DNA from: Mixta mediterraneensis
GTDB taxonomy: Bacteria > Pseudomonadota > Gammaproteobacteria > Enterobacterales > Enterobacteriaceae
Direction: 5' to 3'
DNA: 57,906 nt
NCBI RefSeq assembly: GCF_014946725.1
Contig: NZ_JACFXY010000017.1
Coordinates: 1 to 57,906, forward strand
Both the position numbers and the translations under genes were made by a program. Shown here piece after piece: positions 42,321 to 51,055 of the stretch. Each line of letters opens with the position of its first letter. Position 1 is the first letter of the stretch. Below the pieces are notes generated by a model, which did not search any database, was not told the DNA's origin, and saw only the letters and a list, made by a program, of their open reading frames with translations.

Positions 42321-43295
42321 TTATTTCAGCGCCTGAGGATTAACGCAGTTTTTCTCAACGTTGCCGCTCAGGGCAGCGATCAGATTTTCAACCGCATCCT
42401 GCATCATGCCGTAACGCGTTTCCGTGGTTGCCGAGCCAATGTGCGGCAGCGTTACAACGTTGGGGAGTGCCAGCAGCGGCGAGTCAGGTGACACCGGCTC
42501 CTGCTCAAATACATCCAAGCCTGCGGCGTGGAGAGTACCGTTCTGCAAAGCGGCAATCAGCGCCTGCTCATCGACCACTGGCCCCCGCCCCGCGTTAATC
42601 AGCACTGCGCTTTTCTTCATCAGCTTAAGCTGTTCAGCGCCGATCATATGATGTGTTTCATCGGTCAATGGCAGGCTGATACAGACAAAGTCGCTCTGTT
42701 TGAGCAGTGTTTCCAGATCGCAACGCTGCGCATCAAAACGTGACTGGGCCTCTTCATGCTCGCGGCGGGCGTTGTACAACACCTTCATACCGAAACCAAA
42801 GTGCGCACGCTGCGCCAGCGCCATACCGATACGGCCCATACCAAGAATACCCAGCGTCTTATGATGGACATCGATGCCGAACATTTCCGGGCCAATATTT
42901 TTCTGCCATTTACCGGCTTTCACCCATGCATCCAGTTCGGTCACCCGACGCGCGCTGCTCAACACCAGCGCCATCATGGTATCGGCAACTGTTTCGGTCA
43001 GTACGGTTGGGGTATGCATCAGTACCACGTGACGCTGATTGAGCGCATCGACGTCAAAATTATCGTAACCCACCGAAACGCTGGAGCAGGCACGCAGTTT
43101 TGGCATCTTTGCCAGCAAGTCGCTATCCACTTTTCCGCCCGAGCCAAGCAAACCTTCCGCCTGTTGCAAGGCGTCCGCATGTTGCTGCTGACTGTCTGGC
43201 GAAAGATCCTTAATTTCTGTCACCGTGCAATGTGCGTTAAGGCGCGCACGCAGATCGTCGGGCAAGCTTTTGTACAGAATCACCGAGGGTTTCAT
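42321..43295 (-). CDS. ghrB: 2-ketogluconate (6-phosphate)/glyoxylate/hydroxypyruvate reductase
   Basis: NADPH-dependent D-2-hydroxyacid dehydrogenase. The 324-residue product equals E. coli GhrB in length and shares MKPSVILYKSLPDDL, SVGYDNFDVDAL, TPTVLTETVADT, the Rossmann loop GILGMGRIGMALAQRAHFGF, the catalytic Arg/Glu in INAGRGPVVDE and His in LPHIGSATTETRYGM. As the last gene of a kguE-K-T set it probably serves as KguD, reducing 2-keto-6-phosphogluconate to 6-phosphogluconate. GhrB activity on free 2-ketogluconate is an alternative. A stable intercistronic hairpin lies at 43319-43340. Confidence 0.92.
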   Translation of the reverse strand: MKPSVILYKSLPDDLRARLNAHCTVTEIKDLSPDSQQQHADALQQAEGLLGSGGKVDSDLLAKMPKLRACSSVSVGYDNFDVDALNQRHVVLMHTPTVLTETVADTMMALVLSSARRVTELDAWVKAGKWQKNIGPEMFGIDVHHKTLGILGMGRIGMALAQRAHFGFGMKVLYNARREHEEAQSRFDAQRCDLETLLKQSDFVCISLPLTDETHHMIGAEQLKLMKKSAVLINAGRGPVVDEQALIAALQNGTLHAAGLDVFEQEPVSPDSPLLALPNVVTLPHIGSATTETRYGMMQDAVENLIAALSGNVEKNCVNPQALK

Positions 43296-43366
43296 TATTG
43301 CTCCCTGTAAACGAGTGACGGGCAACACGCTGGTTGCCCGGAAAAATACGCTTAGCGCTTACGCTT

Positions 43367-44656
43367 TCAGGCGTGTTTCGCGCCATGTAACGACGATGTT
43401 TTGTTTTCGGCTGGTTTGACGATCAACGTCAGCCAGACCGAAATCAGCAAGGCACCGCCCATAAAAATATAGGATGCGGCAGGGCTTCCTGTCGCGCCAT
43501 TAAGATAACCGACAACCCATGAGCCGAGGAATGAACCCAGTGCGCCCATACTGTTGATGAGCGCCATCGCTCCCCCCGAGACGTTGCGCGGCAACATTTC
43601 GGGAATAATGGCGAAGAACGGGCCATAAGGCGCATACATCGCGGCACCGGCAATGACTAACAGCGCATAAGACACCCAGAAATTACCTGCCCCAACCAGA
43701 TACGAGCCAAGGAATGCCAGCGCACCAATCAGCAACAGCGGCCAGACAAACAGCTTACGGTTTTGCGTCTTATCCGAGGCCCACGATACCACCCCCATCG
43801 CAATGGTCGCCGCCAGATAAGGCACCGCCGACAGCCAGCCCGCTTCTACCATGCCCATTTGTGTACCGTTACGCAAAATAGAGGGCAACCACAGTACAAA
43901 GCCGTATACGCCGATACTCCAGGCGAAATATTGCAGGCACAGAATGATGACGTTGCGGTTACGAAAGGCTTCGCCATATTCGCCATAGTTGCGCACGGCT
44001 TTGATGTTCTCTTGCTCTTTCTGCAATTCAGCCTGCAATGCGGCTTTCTCCGTCTCGCTCATCCAGCGCGCCTGTGCCGGTTTGTCCTGTACCATGAACC
44101 ACCAGGCAATGGCCCAGATCACCGCTGGAATGCCTTCGAAAATAAACATTTCGCGCCAGCCGAATGACTCAATCAGATAGCCGGAAACCACTGACATCCA
44201 CAGCACCGTCACCGGATTACCCAGAATCAGGAATGTGTTAGCACGAGAGCGTTCTGATTTGGTAAACCAGTTACTGATGTAAATCAGCATCGCTGGCATT
44301 ACCGCTGCTTCCACTACGCCAAGGACAAAGCGGATTGCCGCCAGCATGGGGATATTACTCACAATACCAGTTAACGATGCACAGCCGCCCCACAACATCA
44401 GGCATCCAAAAATCAGTTTTTTCACGCTGCGGCGTTCGGCATAAATCGCGCCGGGGATCTGAAAGAAGAAATAGCCGAGGAAGAACAACGCGCCAAGCAG
44501 CGACGACATGCCTTTCGTTATGCCCAGATCGTCGTTGATGCCTGCTGCTGAGGCGAAACTAAAGTTCGCCCGATCCAGATACGCCAGACTGTAGGTGATA
44601 AACACGATGGGCATGATGAACCACCAGCGTTTTGGCGCAATTGTCTGCGTTTTCAT
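43367..44656 (-). CDS. kguT: MFS transporter, probable 2-ketogluconate importer KguT
   Basis: Inner-membrane symporter of the anion:cation symporter family, 429 residues and 12 membrane segments. Signatures are YSLAYLDRANFSFASA, FFQIPGAIYAERRSVKK and GVVEAAVMPAMLIYISNWFTKSER (split at 115-140). Start ATG 44656 (MKTQTIAPKRWW) has AGGAA just upstream; the extension to 44677 is not conserved. The context between a ketogluconokinase and a ketogluconate reductase supports 2-ketogluconate as substrate, as in Pseudomonas kguT. Confidence 0.85.
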   Translation of the reverse strand: MKTQTIAPKRWWFIMPIVFITYSLAYLDRANFSFASAAGINDDLGITKGMSSLLGALFFLGYFFFQIPGAIYAERRSVKKLIFGCLMLWGGCASLTGIVSNIPMLAAIRFVLGVVEAAVMPAMLIYISNWFTKSERSRANTFLILGNPVTVLWMSVVSGYLIESFGWREMFIFEGIPAVIWAIAWWFMVQDKPAQARWMSETEKAALQAELQKEQENIKAVRNYGEYGEAFRNRNVIILCLQYFAWSIGVYGFVLWLPSILRNGTQMGMVEAGWLSAVPYLAATIAMGVVSWASDKTQNRKLFVWPLLLIGALAFLGSYLVGAGNFWVSYALLVIAGAAMYAPYGPFFAIIPEMLPRNVSGGAMALINSMGALGSFLGSWVVGYLNGATGSPAASYIFMGGALLISVWLTLIVKPAENKTSSLHGAKHA

Positions 44657-44694
44657 AGGAATACCTCTGTCATTCATTGCGGTTGAGGTGCGAA

Positions 44695-45648
44695 CTAGTC
44701 ATCGCCCAGTTGCTGTCGCGTTGGCAGACCTTCGCTGTCGCCAATCACCTGAATCGCCAAAGAACCAATTTTGTTACCGCGGCGAATCGCCTGTGGCAAC
44801 GTTTTACCTTCCAGCAGCGCACTAATGACGCCAACGGCGAAACCGTCGCCCGCGCCGACCGTATCCACCACGTTGTCAACCAGAATGGCTTCAACCTGAC
44901 CTTTTTCACCTTCAGCGGTTTTAAACCATGCGCCGTCACAACCGGTTTTTATCACTACCGCCTTTACGCCTTTGTCCAGGTAGAAATCAGCTATGGCTTC
45001 CGGCTGACGATGACCCGTTAAAATTACGCCTTCATTTTCACCGGGCAGCACCCAGTCGGCATATTCCGCCAGCTGGTTAAGCTGTTTGCGCATGTCATCT
45101 TCGCTGCGCCATAAAACCGGACGCAGGTTGGGATCGAAAGAAATAGATTTGCCGCGTGCGCGCATCTCTTTGGCGGTGTGTTTCAGCAATTCCAGTGAGC
45201 TGTCAGAAACGGCCGCTGCCACGCCGCTCAAATGCAGATGACGCGCAGAACCAAAATAGTCATGATCAAAATCGTCTACCGAAAGATGGCTGCCCGCCGA
45301 GCCTTTACGAAAATACTCTACCAGCGGGTCGGAACCGTCTTCGACTTTGGACTTAAGCTGAAAACCAGTTGGATAACGTTTATCGATACTGACCTGGCGA
45401 TGATCGATGCCCTCTTTATCCAGCTGATGGCAGATAAAACGGCCAAAGGTGTCATCACCGACACGACTTACCCAACCTACTTTTAAGCCCAGGCGCGCGA
45501 GACCAATCGCCACATTGAGCTCTGCGCCAGCGGCCCGTTTGATAAAAGTTTCTGCGGCGGCCAGATCGCCAGCTTCGCGGGCAACGAACATGGCCATCGC
45601 TTCACCGATGGTAACGACGTCGAGCGTGCCGTTTTGATGCGTTGTCAT
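44695..45648 (-). CDS. kguK: PfkB-family sugar kinase, probable 2-ketogluconokinase
   Basis: Ribokinase-fold kinase of 317 residues. It has the N-terminal GEAMAMFV sugar-binding part, the GGxxN-like AGAELNVAIGLARLG, a lid region, and the PfkB signature DTVGAGDGFAVGVISALLEG with the catalytic Asp. Phosphorylation of 2-ketogluconate to its 6-phosphate is inferred from the kgu arrangement; KdgK-like kinases of 2-keto-3-deoxygluconate are close relatives and remain an alternative. It starts 9 bases after kguE. Confidence 0.85.
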   Translation of the reverse strand: MTTHQNGTLDVVTIGEAMAMFVAREAGDLAAAETFIKRAAGAELNVAIGLARLGLKVGWVSRVGDDTFGRFICHQLDKEGIDHRQVSIDKRYPTGFQLKSKVEDGSDPLVEYFRKGSAGSHLSVDDFDHDYFGSARHLHLSGVAAAVSDSSLELLKHTAKEMRARGKSISFDPNLRPVLWRSEDDMRKQLNQLAEYADWVLPGENEGVILTGHRQPEAIADFYLDKGVKAVVIKTGCDGAWFKTAEGEKGQVEAILVDNVVDTVGAGDGFAVGVISALLEGKTLPQAIRRGNKIGSLAIQVIGDSEGLPTRQQLGDD

Positions 45649-45657
45649 ATTGTCTCC

Positions 45658-46407
45658 TCAGACATTACGCAACAGCGTTACGTAATGGCGCGTGACCGCC
45701 AGCAGGTCATCGCCTTCCAGCGGAAACTCAATGCCGCGCGGGATATTATCCGGCAGCTGTTTCAGCAGCGTACGCCAGCTGTCACTGGCGTCATCCAGCG
45801 CAACGGCGCGGAAGCTGTCGCCATGCGGCACCGCAGCTTTGACATGGATATAACCGACATACGCACCCAATTCAGCCGCGGCCTGTTCGGCGTTTTCCTG
45901 CGTCCAGCACCAGTTCGCCATGTCGAACGTCATGCCGATCGGCAATTCCGCGTCGCTAATCGCAGCAAAAAATTGCTGCGAAGGCGCCAGCTTGCCGTGT
46001 TCAGATTGATCGTTTTCTACCAGCAGCGGTATATCACGACTGGCAATAAGTGCGCGCAGCTCCCCGGTCGGCAACGCGCCGGTGAAATTACCCAATGCCA
46101 TTTTCAGACGCTGAGCATTCAACTGCTGCGCTTCTTCAAAGTAGTTGGTCAGTCGAGGATTTAACCCGCCGTCGTCACAAAACAGCGTATCCGGTACGGA
46201 ATAGCTGATGCTCAGCTGATGTTCTTTAGCGGCTTGCGCCAGAGCAGGCAAGTTCGCAAGCGTAGCGTCATTAAACAGCTCGCGACGAATTTCAACACCG
46301 TCGGCACCGGCCTGCTGGATAATGGGCAACACGGCGATCTGGCCGCCGAGTGCGGCGATTCGCTGGTTCCCATAGGCAACGGTAACGACAATAATTTCTG
46401 ATTTCAT
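45658..46407 (-). CDS. kguE: Sugar phosphate isomerase/epimerase family protein KguE
   Basis: TIM-barrel protein (AP-endonuclease-2/xylose-isomerase-like) of 249 residues. Barrel strands and metal-type residues are seen in GADGVEIRRELF, PLLVENDQSEHGKL, GMTFDMANWCW and GYIHVKAAVPHGD. KguE is the first gene of the Pseudomonas 2-ketogluconate operon, where its exact step is unclear. Here too it leads the operon, 50 bases downstream of a PtxS-type operator. Confidence 0.85.
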   Translation of the reverse strand: MKSEIIVVTVAYGNQRIAALGGQIAVLPIIQQAGADGVEIRRELFNDATLANLPALAQAAKEHQLSISYSVPDTLFCDDGGLNPRLTNYFEEAQQLNAQRLKMALGNFTGALPTGELRALIASRDIPLLVENDQSEHGKLAPSQQFFAAISDAELPIGMTFDMANWCWTQENAEQAAAELGAYVGYIHVKAAVPHGDSFRAVALDDASDSWRTLLKQLPDNIPRGIEFPLEGDDLLAVTRHYVTLLRNV

Positions 46408-46456
46408 GGTTTGCTCCTGGCGGGAAATTTCCCTTAACGGTTACAAAAACGTTAAA

Positions 46457-46470
46457 TGGAACCGATTCCA
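46457..46470 (-). promoter_or_regulatory. Candidate PtxS operator upstream of kguE
   Basis: TGGAACCGATTCCA differs only slightly from the Pseudomonas PtxS palindrome TGAAACCGGTTTCA. It lies 50 bases before kguE and downstream of the ptxS-like gene, placing it in the kgu promoter. Binding is inferred. Confidence 0.75.
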
Positions 46471-46545
46471 AAACAAAGAGGCAAAACACGGAATTATGAT
46501 CGTGCTCACGAAGTAAGCACAACATGACGGAGAAGAATCTGAAAA

Positions 46546-47571
46546 TCAGGCCAGGCGCTGGCTGGAGCCTCGGATAACAAGTTCGCCAGAGAAAACCTGT
46601 TCAGCAACCGGAATATCATTATTTTCAATGCGGGTAATCAGGCGCTCCAGCGCGGCATAACCAATCTGCCAGGTTGGCTGTTTCAACGTGGTAATCCCAA
46701 CGCCCGCCAGTGCCGCCCACTCCAGCTCATCGAAACCGAGCAAACCAATCTCTTTACCCCAGTGTAGGTTGATACGCTGCAGGGTACGCGCCACTTGCAG
46801 CGTTAACGCACCGTTCGCCGCCATCACCGCGCTGCGCTTTCCGGCGTGTCGTTGATAAAAGGCGAGAAGCGCCTCGTCCAGCGCAGCGGGCTGATGTAGC
46901 GGCACTTCGATATTTTCATGCTGGATGTGCGGATAGGCAGCGAGTACCTGACGAAACGCCTGCAAACGTTCGCGGCGGGTGTTTACGCTGCCCAACGGCT
47001 CACTGAGGAATAGCAGCGCATCGTAACCGTTATCCACCAAATGGTGTGTCGCCGTTTTGGCCGCTTCAACGTTATTGAGCCCAACGACATCACAGGCAAA
47101 ATCAGGAATTTTACGGTCGATCAGGACCATCGGCAGTAAGGATTGTTGTAAGCGACTGAGCACCTCTTCGCGCATCCCAACCGCATTGACTACCACGCCT
47201 TCTACCTGATAACTGCTGAGCAATTGCAGGTAATGCTGCTCCAGGTCCACTTCGTTGTTAGTGTTACACATCAGCAAAGTGAAGCCGCGCTCACGACAGG
47301 CCGCTTCGATACCGCACATCACATCCACCGAATAGGGATTAGTGATGTCAGCGATGATCAGACCAATAAGCCGCGTTCGCCCCCGTTTAAGGCCGCGCGC
47401 CATCTGGCTCGGACTGTAATTGAGATCGGCAATTGCCTGTTCAATACGTGCCTTAAGACCGGCAGAAAGAAGATGTTGTTCACCGTTCAGATAGCGAGAA
47501 ACGCTGGTTTTACCGGTTCGTGCCGCGTGAGCAACATCGCTAATAGTGGCGCGAGGCGGCCTGATTTTCAT
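46546..47571 (-). CDS. ptxS: LacI-family repressor, PtxS-like (2-ketogluconate)
   Basis: The 341-residue product has a LacI helix-turn-helix (TISDVAHAARTGKTSVSRYLNG), the hinge region SPSQMARGLKRGRTRLIGL and a periplasmic-binding-protein-like effector domain (LIIADITNPYSVDVMCGIE). Its position directly upstream of kguE-K-T-D and the matching operator support PtxS, which releases DNA when 2-ketogluconate binds. GntR-type gluconate repressors are relatives, so the symbol is by context. Confidence 0.82.
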   Translation of the reverse strand: MKIRPPRATISDVAHAARTGKTSVSRYLNGEQHLLSAGLKARIEQAIADLNYSPSQMARGLKRGRTRLIGLIIADITNPYSVDVMCGIEAACRERGFTLLMCNTNNEVDLEQHYLQLLSSYQVEGVVVNAVGMREEVLSRLQQSLLPMVLIDRKIPDFACDVVGLNNVEAAKTATHHLVDNGYDALLFLSEPLGSVNTRRERLQAFRQVLAAYPHIQHENIEVPLHQPAALDEALLAFYQRHAGKRSAVMAANGALTLQVARTLQRINLHWGKEIGLLGFDELEWAALAGVGITTLKQPTWQIGYAALERLITRIENNDIPVAEQVFSGELVIRGSSQRLA

Positions 47572-47636
47572 GTCATACCCTGCTAAGTAAGAATCTGGCA
47601 GAGACTAGCACAGCTGTAACTGGTCGCAAAAAACCG

Positions 47637-48626
47637 TTAGGTGCCAACGGGTGTTGAAAGCCATGGCTGCCAGAGCGTCTGTAACTGCGCCAGCGGCGCC
47701 CCGTCTAACATTGATAAAATCATCTCAGCCACTTTTTCACCAACGGCGTGCTGTGTCGCCTGACAGACCGTAATAATCGGTTGATCGAGTATCGCATCCC
47801 GCGGCAGACCGTCCCAGGCAATGAGCGTTACAGCATTTTTGCCCTGTAAACGCCCGGCCTGCTGCAATGCCATCGCCGCACCTTCCGCCAGCGGACCGCA
47901 ATCGGTAATCATCGCCTGCGGCAACCGGCCTTCCGCCAGCCAGGCACAGGTTTGCTGATAGCCAGCACGGCGCGAAGGTTTAACCGCCGCGATAGCAAAT
48001 GGCGGAATCTGCCCGAGCGCATCTAAATAGCCCTGTCGCCGATCGCGCACAAAGGTGCAGGCTTCATTGCCGCCCAGCCAGGCGATTTGCTGGAGGCTAT
48101 TTTTCAGGCAATAGTTTACCGCCAGCTGGGAACCGGCGTAGTTATCAATATCAAACCAGGCATAATTTTGTGCTAAATCGCTGCGGCCCATCGCCAGAAA
48201 GCTGAAGCCTTTTTGTTGAAGAAGCAATAAGCGCGGATCTTGCGGGGTGGTATGCGTCACGATAACGGCATCGACCGATCGGCTGCGCAGCATATGCGTT
48301 AAGGTGCGCTGATACTCTTGTGGTTTATCGGCGAAAAGCAGTAAGTCTATTTCGTGGCGGCTAAGGGAGTGATCAAGTGCCAGCAACATATCACTGAATT
48401 GGTCACTACTCATTGGCAGTGCGCTCACAGGATAAACTAACCCCACCGCGTTGGCGCGGCCGGTTTTCAGACGGCGGGCAGAGGCGTTCGGACGATAGCC
48501 ACGTCGCTGAGCTTCTTCTACCACTCGTTGACGCGTTTCCTGCGCCACATCCTCATAACCATTCAATGCACGACTCACGGTAGTCACTGACAGGCCCAAC
48601 GCTGCGGCAATGGCTTTAAGCGACAT
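47637..48626 (-). CDS. LacI-family transcriptional regulator, target unknown
   Basis: The 329-residue product begins SLKAIAAALGLSVTTVSRALNGYEDVAQETRQRV (helix-turn-helix at 2-22), followed by GYRPNASARRLKTGRANAVGLVYP and an effector domain of the sugar-binding type. ATG 48626 (MSLKAIAAAL) is preferred over 48635. It stands 65 bases upstream of ptxS on the same strand, without an obvious structural gene of its own. It may control a distant sugar gene or join kgu control; the ligand cannot be read from sequence. Confidence 0.85.
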   Translation of the reverse strand: MSLKAIAAALGLSVTTVSRALNGYEDVAQETRQRVVEEAQRRGYRPNASARRLKTGRANAVGLVYPVSALPMSSDQFSDMLLALDHSLSRHEIDLLLFADKPQEYQRTLTHMLRSRSVDAVIVTHTTPQDPRLLLLQQKGFSFLAMGRSDLAQNYAWFDIDNYAGSQLAVNYCLKNSLQQIAWLGGNEACTFVRDRRQGYLDALGQIPPFAIAAVKPSRRAGYQQTCAWLAEGRLPQAMITDCGPLAEGAAMALQQAGRLQGKNAVTLIAWDGLPRDAILDQPIITVCQATQHAVGEKVAEMILSMLDGAPLAQLQTLWQPWLSTPVGT

Positions 48627-48788
48627 GCTACACACCCATTGATCAATTTTTAGTCACGCTAACATAAAGTGTGGAGTGGCTCTATATGCGGATACAAAAC
48701 TGGAACTTTTAACATGATTTTTTACGTATTATTGACTAAAAACAAACCAGAAATTGACGTTGCGCCCTCGCCAGGGAGGGCGGCTTAA

Positions 48789-49451
48789 TTAACCGAGCGG
48801 CGACAAGGTGATTTCGACGCGACGGTTTTGTGCTTTTCCAGCTTCGGTATTGTTACTGGCAACGGGGTTATCCGGTCCGGCACCCTGGATGCGCAGACGT
48901 TCATTAGCCACACCCTGCACGATCAACGCACTGGCCACACTTTCAGCGCGCTGCTGCGATAAACGCATATTTAGTGCACGCGTGCCGGTGCTGTCGGTGT
49001 AGCCCACCACATTTACTGCCGTTTTTGGATACTCTTTCAGCACCCGCGCCACGCCGGTCAGGGTATTCGCACCTGCAGGTTTCAGGCTGCTGCTGTTAGA
49101 GTCAAAGGTGACGTTATTAGGCATATTAAGCACAATATTATCGCCCTGGCGCGTCACGCTCACGCCGGTTCCGCGCATCTTGTCGCGTAGTTTGGCCTCC
49201 TGCACATCCATGTAATAACCGACGCCACCTCCCAATGCTGCACCGCCCGCAGCACCAATCAGCGCACCTTTACCGCGATCTTTTTTCGATGATGAAAGCA
49301 CGCCAACCCCAGCACCAACCAAAGCGCCGAGACCTGCGCCGATACCGGATTTTCCCGCCTGAGATTCATTGGTATAGGGATTAGTCGTACAGCCGGACAG
49401 GACCAGACTTCCGCTCAGTAACAAGGTAATAGCTAATAATTTTTTCTGCAT
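48789..49451 (-). CDS. yiaD: OmpA-family lipoprotein YiaD
   Basis: Outer-membrane lipoprotein of 220 residues (E. coli YiaD 219) whose overexpression suppresses BamD defects in E. coli. Signal peptide and lipobox LVLSGCTTN (Cys near 20) are followed by a glycine zipper (GIGAGLGALVGAGVG, then LIGAAGGAALGGGVGYYMD). The OmpA C-like peptidoglycan-binding domain follows (VVGYTDSTGTRALNMRLSQQRA, with Asp and Arg contacts). ATG 49451 is the family start; the longer frame to 49571 is not. In E. coli ghrB follows yiaD directly; here seven kilobases separate them. Confidence 0.95.
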   Translation of the reverse strand: MQKKLLAITLLLSGSLVLSGCTTNPYTNESQAGKSGIGAGLGALVGAGVGVLSSSKKDRGKGALIGAAGGAALGGGVGYYMDVQEAKLRDKMRGTGVSVTRQGDNIVLNMPNNVTFDSNSSSLKPAGANTLTGVARVLKEYPKTAVNVVGYTDSTGTRALNMRLSQQRAESVASALIVQGVANERLRIQGAGPDNPVASNNTEAGKAQNRRVEITLSPLG

Positions 49452-49567
49452 TTTCGTTCTCTTACGTTTTTCTGACAGGGGAAATCTCACCCCTAAAGCG
49501 GCACGATTATGCCGCTTAACGATGAAGAAAGACGTGAGAGAAAGTCTTATTTTGTAAAGAATTGCCG

Positions 49568-50128
49568 TCAAAGATTATCAGGATGGCAGAAACAATCGGT
49601 TTGATGGTCGTTAATCAGGCCGCAAGCCTGCATAAATGAATAACAAATTGTGGGACCGATAAATTTAAAACCGCGTGCCTTTAGGGCTTTTGACAGCGCA
49701 ATGGCGTGTTCTGAAGTGGTAGGAGCCAGTCTGTAATCAGGATGATGATGGACAATTGGCGCGTTATCGACAAATTCCCACACGAAGCGGGCAAAATCCT
49801 CACCTTTTGCTTCCATCGCCAGATAAGCCCGCGCATTGTGAATAATCGCCGTAATCTTGCCGCGATGGCGAATAATTCCGCTGTTTTGCAATAGCTTTTC
49901 AATGTCCAGCTCGTCCATCAGCGCGACGATTTGCGGATCGAATTGACTAAAAGCTTCGCGGTAATTTTCACGTTTTTTTAGCACAGTAATCCATGACAGA
50001 CCCGCCTGCTGACCTTCCAGACACAGCATTTCAAATAGCTTTTGCTTGTGAGTTTGGGCTATTCCCCACTCTTTATCGTGGTATGCCAGATAGACAGGAT
50101 CCTGCGTTACCCAACCACATCGTTGCAT
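49568..50128 (-). CDS. tag: DNA-3-methyladenine glycosylase I
   Basis: Base-excision enzyme that removes 3-methyladenine. The 186-residue product (E. coli Tag 187) starts MQRCGWVTQDPVYLAYHDKEWG with the zinc Cys4 and His17, has the catalytic-pocket Glu region FEMLCLEGQQAGLSW and ends with the other zinc ligands in HQTDCFCHPDNL. It lies next to yiaD, as in E. coli, apart from loss of bisC between them. Confidence 0.96.
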   Translation of the reverse strand: MQRCGWVTQDPVYLAYHDKEWGIAQTHKQKLFEMLCLEGQQAGLSWITVLKKRENYREAFSQFDPQIVALMDELDIEKLLQNSGIIRHRGKITAIIHNARAYLAMEAKGEDFARFVWEFVDNAPIVHHHPDYRLAPTTSEHAIALSKALKARGFKFIGPTICYSFMQACGLINDHQTDCFCHPDNL

Positions 50129-50268
50129 CGCTTTATTCCTTATTGCGGGAAAATCTTCTCAGGGGTACTTGATATTAGAGTTAATCGGTTAATAGTTAAA
50201 CAGCAGGCGCACTTACTCTCGACTCATCAAGACGCCCGATCATCCCTTCAGCCTTGTCTGGAGTTTGC

Positions 50269-50979
50269 ATGTTGCAAAAAAGTCAGTGTGCAGGCCAGCA
50301 CTATCTGGTGCGGCTTTTTTGTGGTGTATGGCTTTTATCGATGATGCATCCCGTCTTTGCCTGGGGCGGCGATGTTGCCCTGCCCGTAATTCAGGCTCCG
50401 ACGATAGATTCTCCCGATTACAACACCATTCTGGCCGAAAAAATTTCCCGTAACCCGCTGGCGTTTACCGACACCCGTCAGGGATTATGGGATGCGGCGC
50501 TCAATGCCTCAACCCCGACATCGCTGGTGCTGCGTAGCGAGCCGGACAAGGTGGGTGCGAAGCCGTCAGGCACTCGCTTTAGAGCGGGTTGGGCGCTGCC
50601 ACTGAGTGATTGCATTACTACTGGGCCGGTGGCGCAATATACCGTCGGGCAGTGCCCGCTGGCTTGCCCACAATGTGATTTCAGCGATCCCCCCAGTCAC
50701 GATCAGGTCGCCAGTGTGGGCTGGCGCGTCGATTCACAGTTAGGCTGGATTACGCCCTGAGCGCAGTTAAGTTACAGCCACCAGCTTACAGAGGATAATC
50801 TTAACTATCGCGCTGCGGAGGAATCAGACAGCCGTCAGGATAACGGATTGGATGTCAGCATCGGTGCACATGTGCCGCTCAATAATAATCTGGCTGCTTT
50901 CGCCTCTTTTTCTCAAACCGGTACGCTTAATAGCGGCGAACAGTTCATCTATAGCCTTGGTGTAAGCGCGAGCTTTTAA
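50269..50979 (+). pseudogene. Small autotransporter-type outer-membrane barrel protein broken by one in-frame stop
   Basis: A signal peptide (LVRLFCGVWLLSMMHPVFAW) starts a 237-codon frame that is cut by TGA at 50758-50760 and continues in the same frame to TAA at 50979. Before the stop: VASVGWRVDSQLGWITP. After it: AQLSYSHQLTEDNLNYR. Autotransporter barrels usually read PWAQ here, so TGA probably replaced TGG (Trp). The C terminus LGVSASF ends in Phe with alternating hydrophobic residues, the BAM recognition signal. The domain between about 35 and 120 has no recognised passenger. A sequencing error is the alternative. Confidence 0.72.
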
Positions 50980-51055
50980 AGCGCGGCATAAAATGAGAAA
51001 GCATCAAAAATGAGTACAATATAATACGCAAGCTAATCATAACAGTGGTAATATT

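Noticed and set aside
43319..43340. Terminator between kguT and the ghrB/kguD gene
   Set aside because: A perfect 8-bp stem exists but no T-run follows on the minus strand, so it is better seen as an intercistronic mRNA hairpin.
50758..50760. TGA as selenocysteine codon
   Set aside because: No SECIS-like hairpin was seen after it, the position fits Trp in barrel proteins, and selAB are not in the window.
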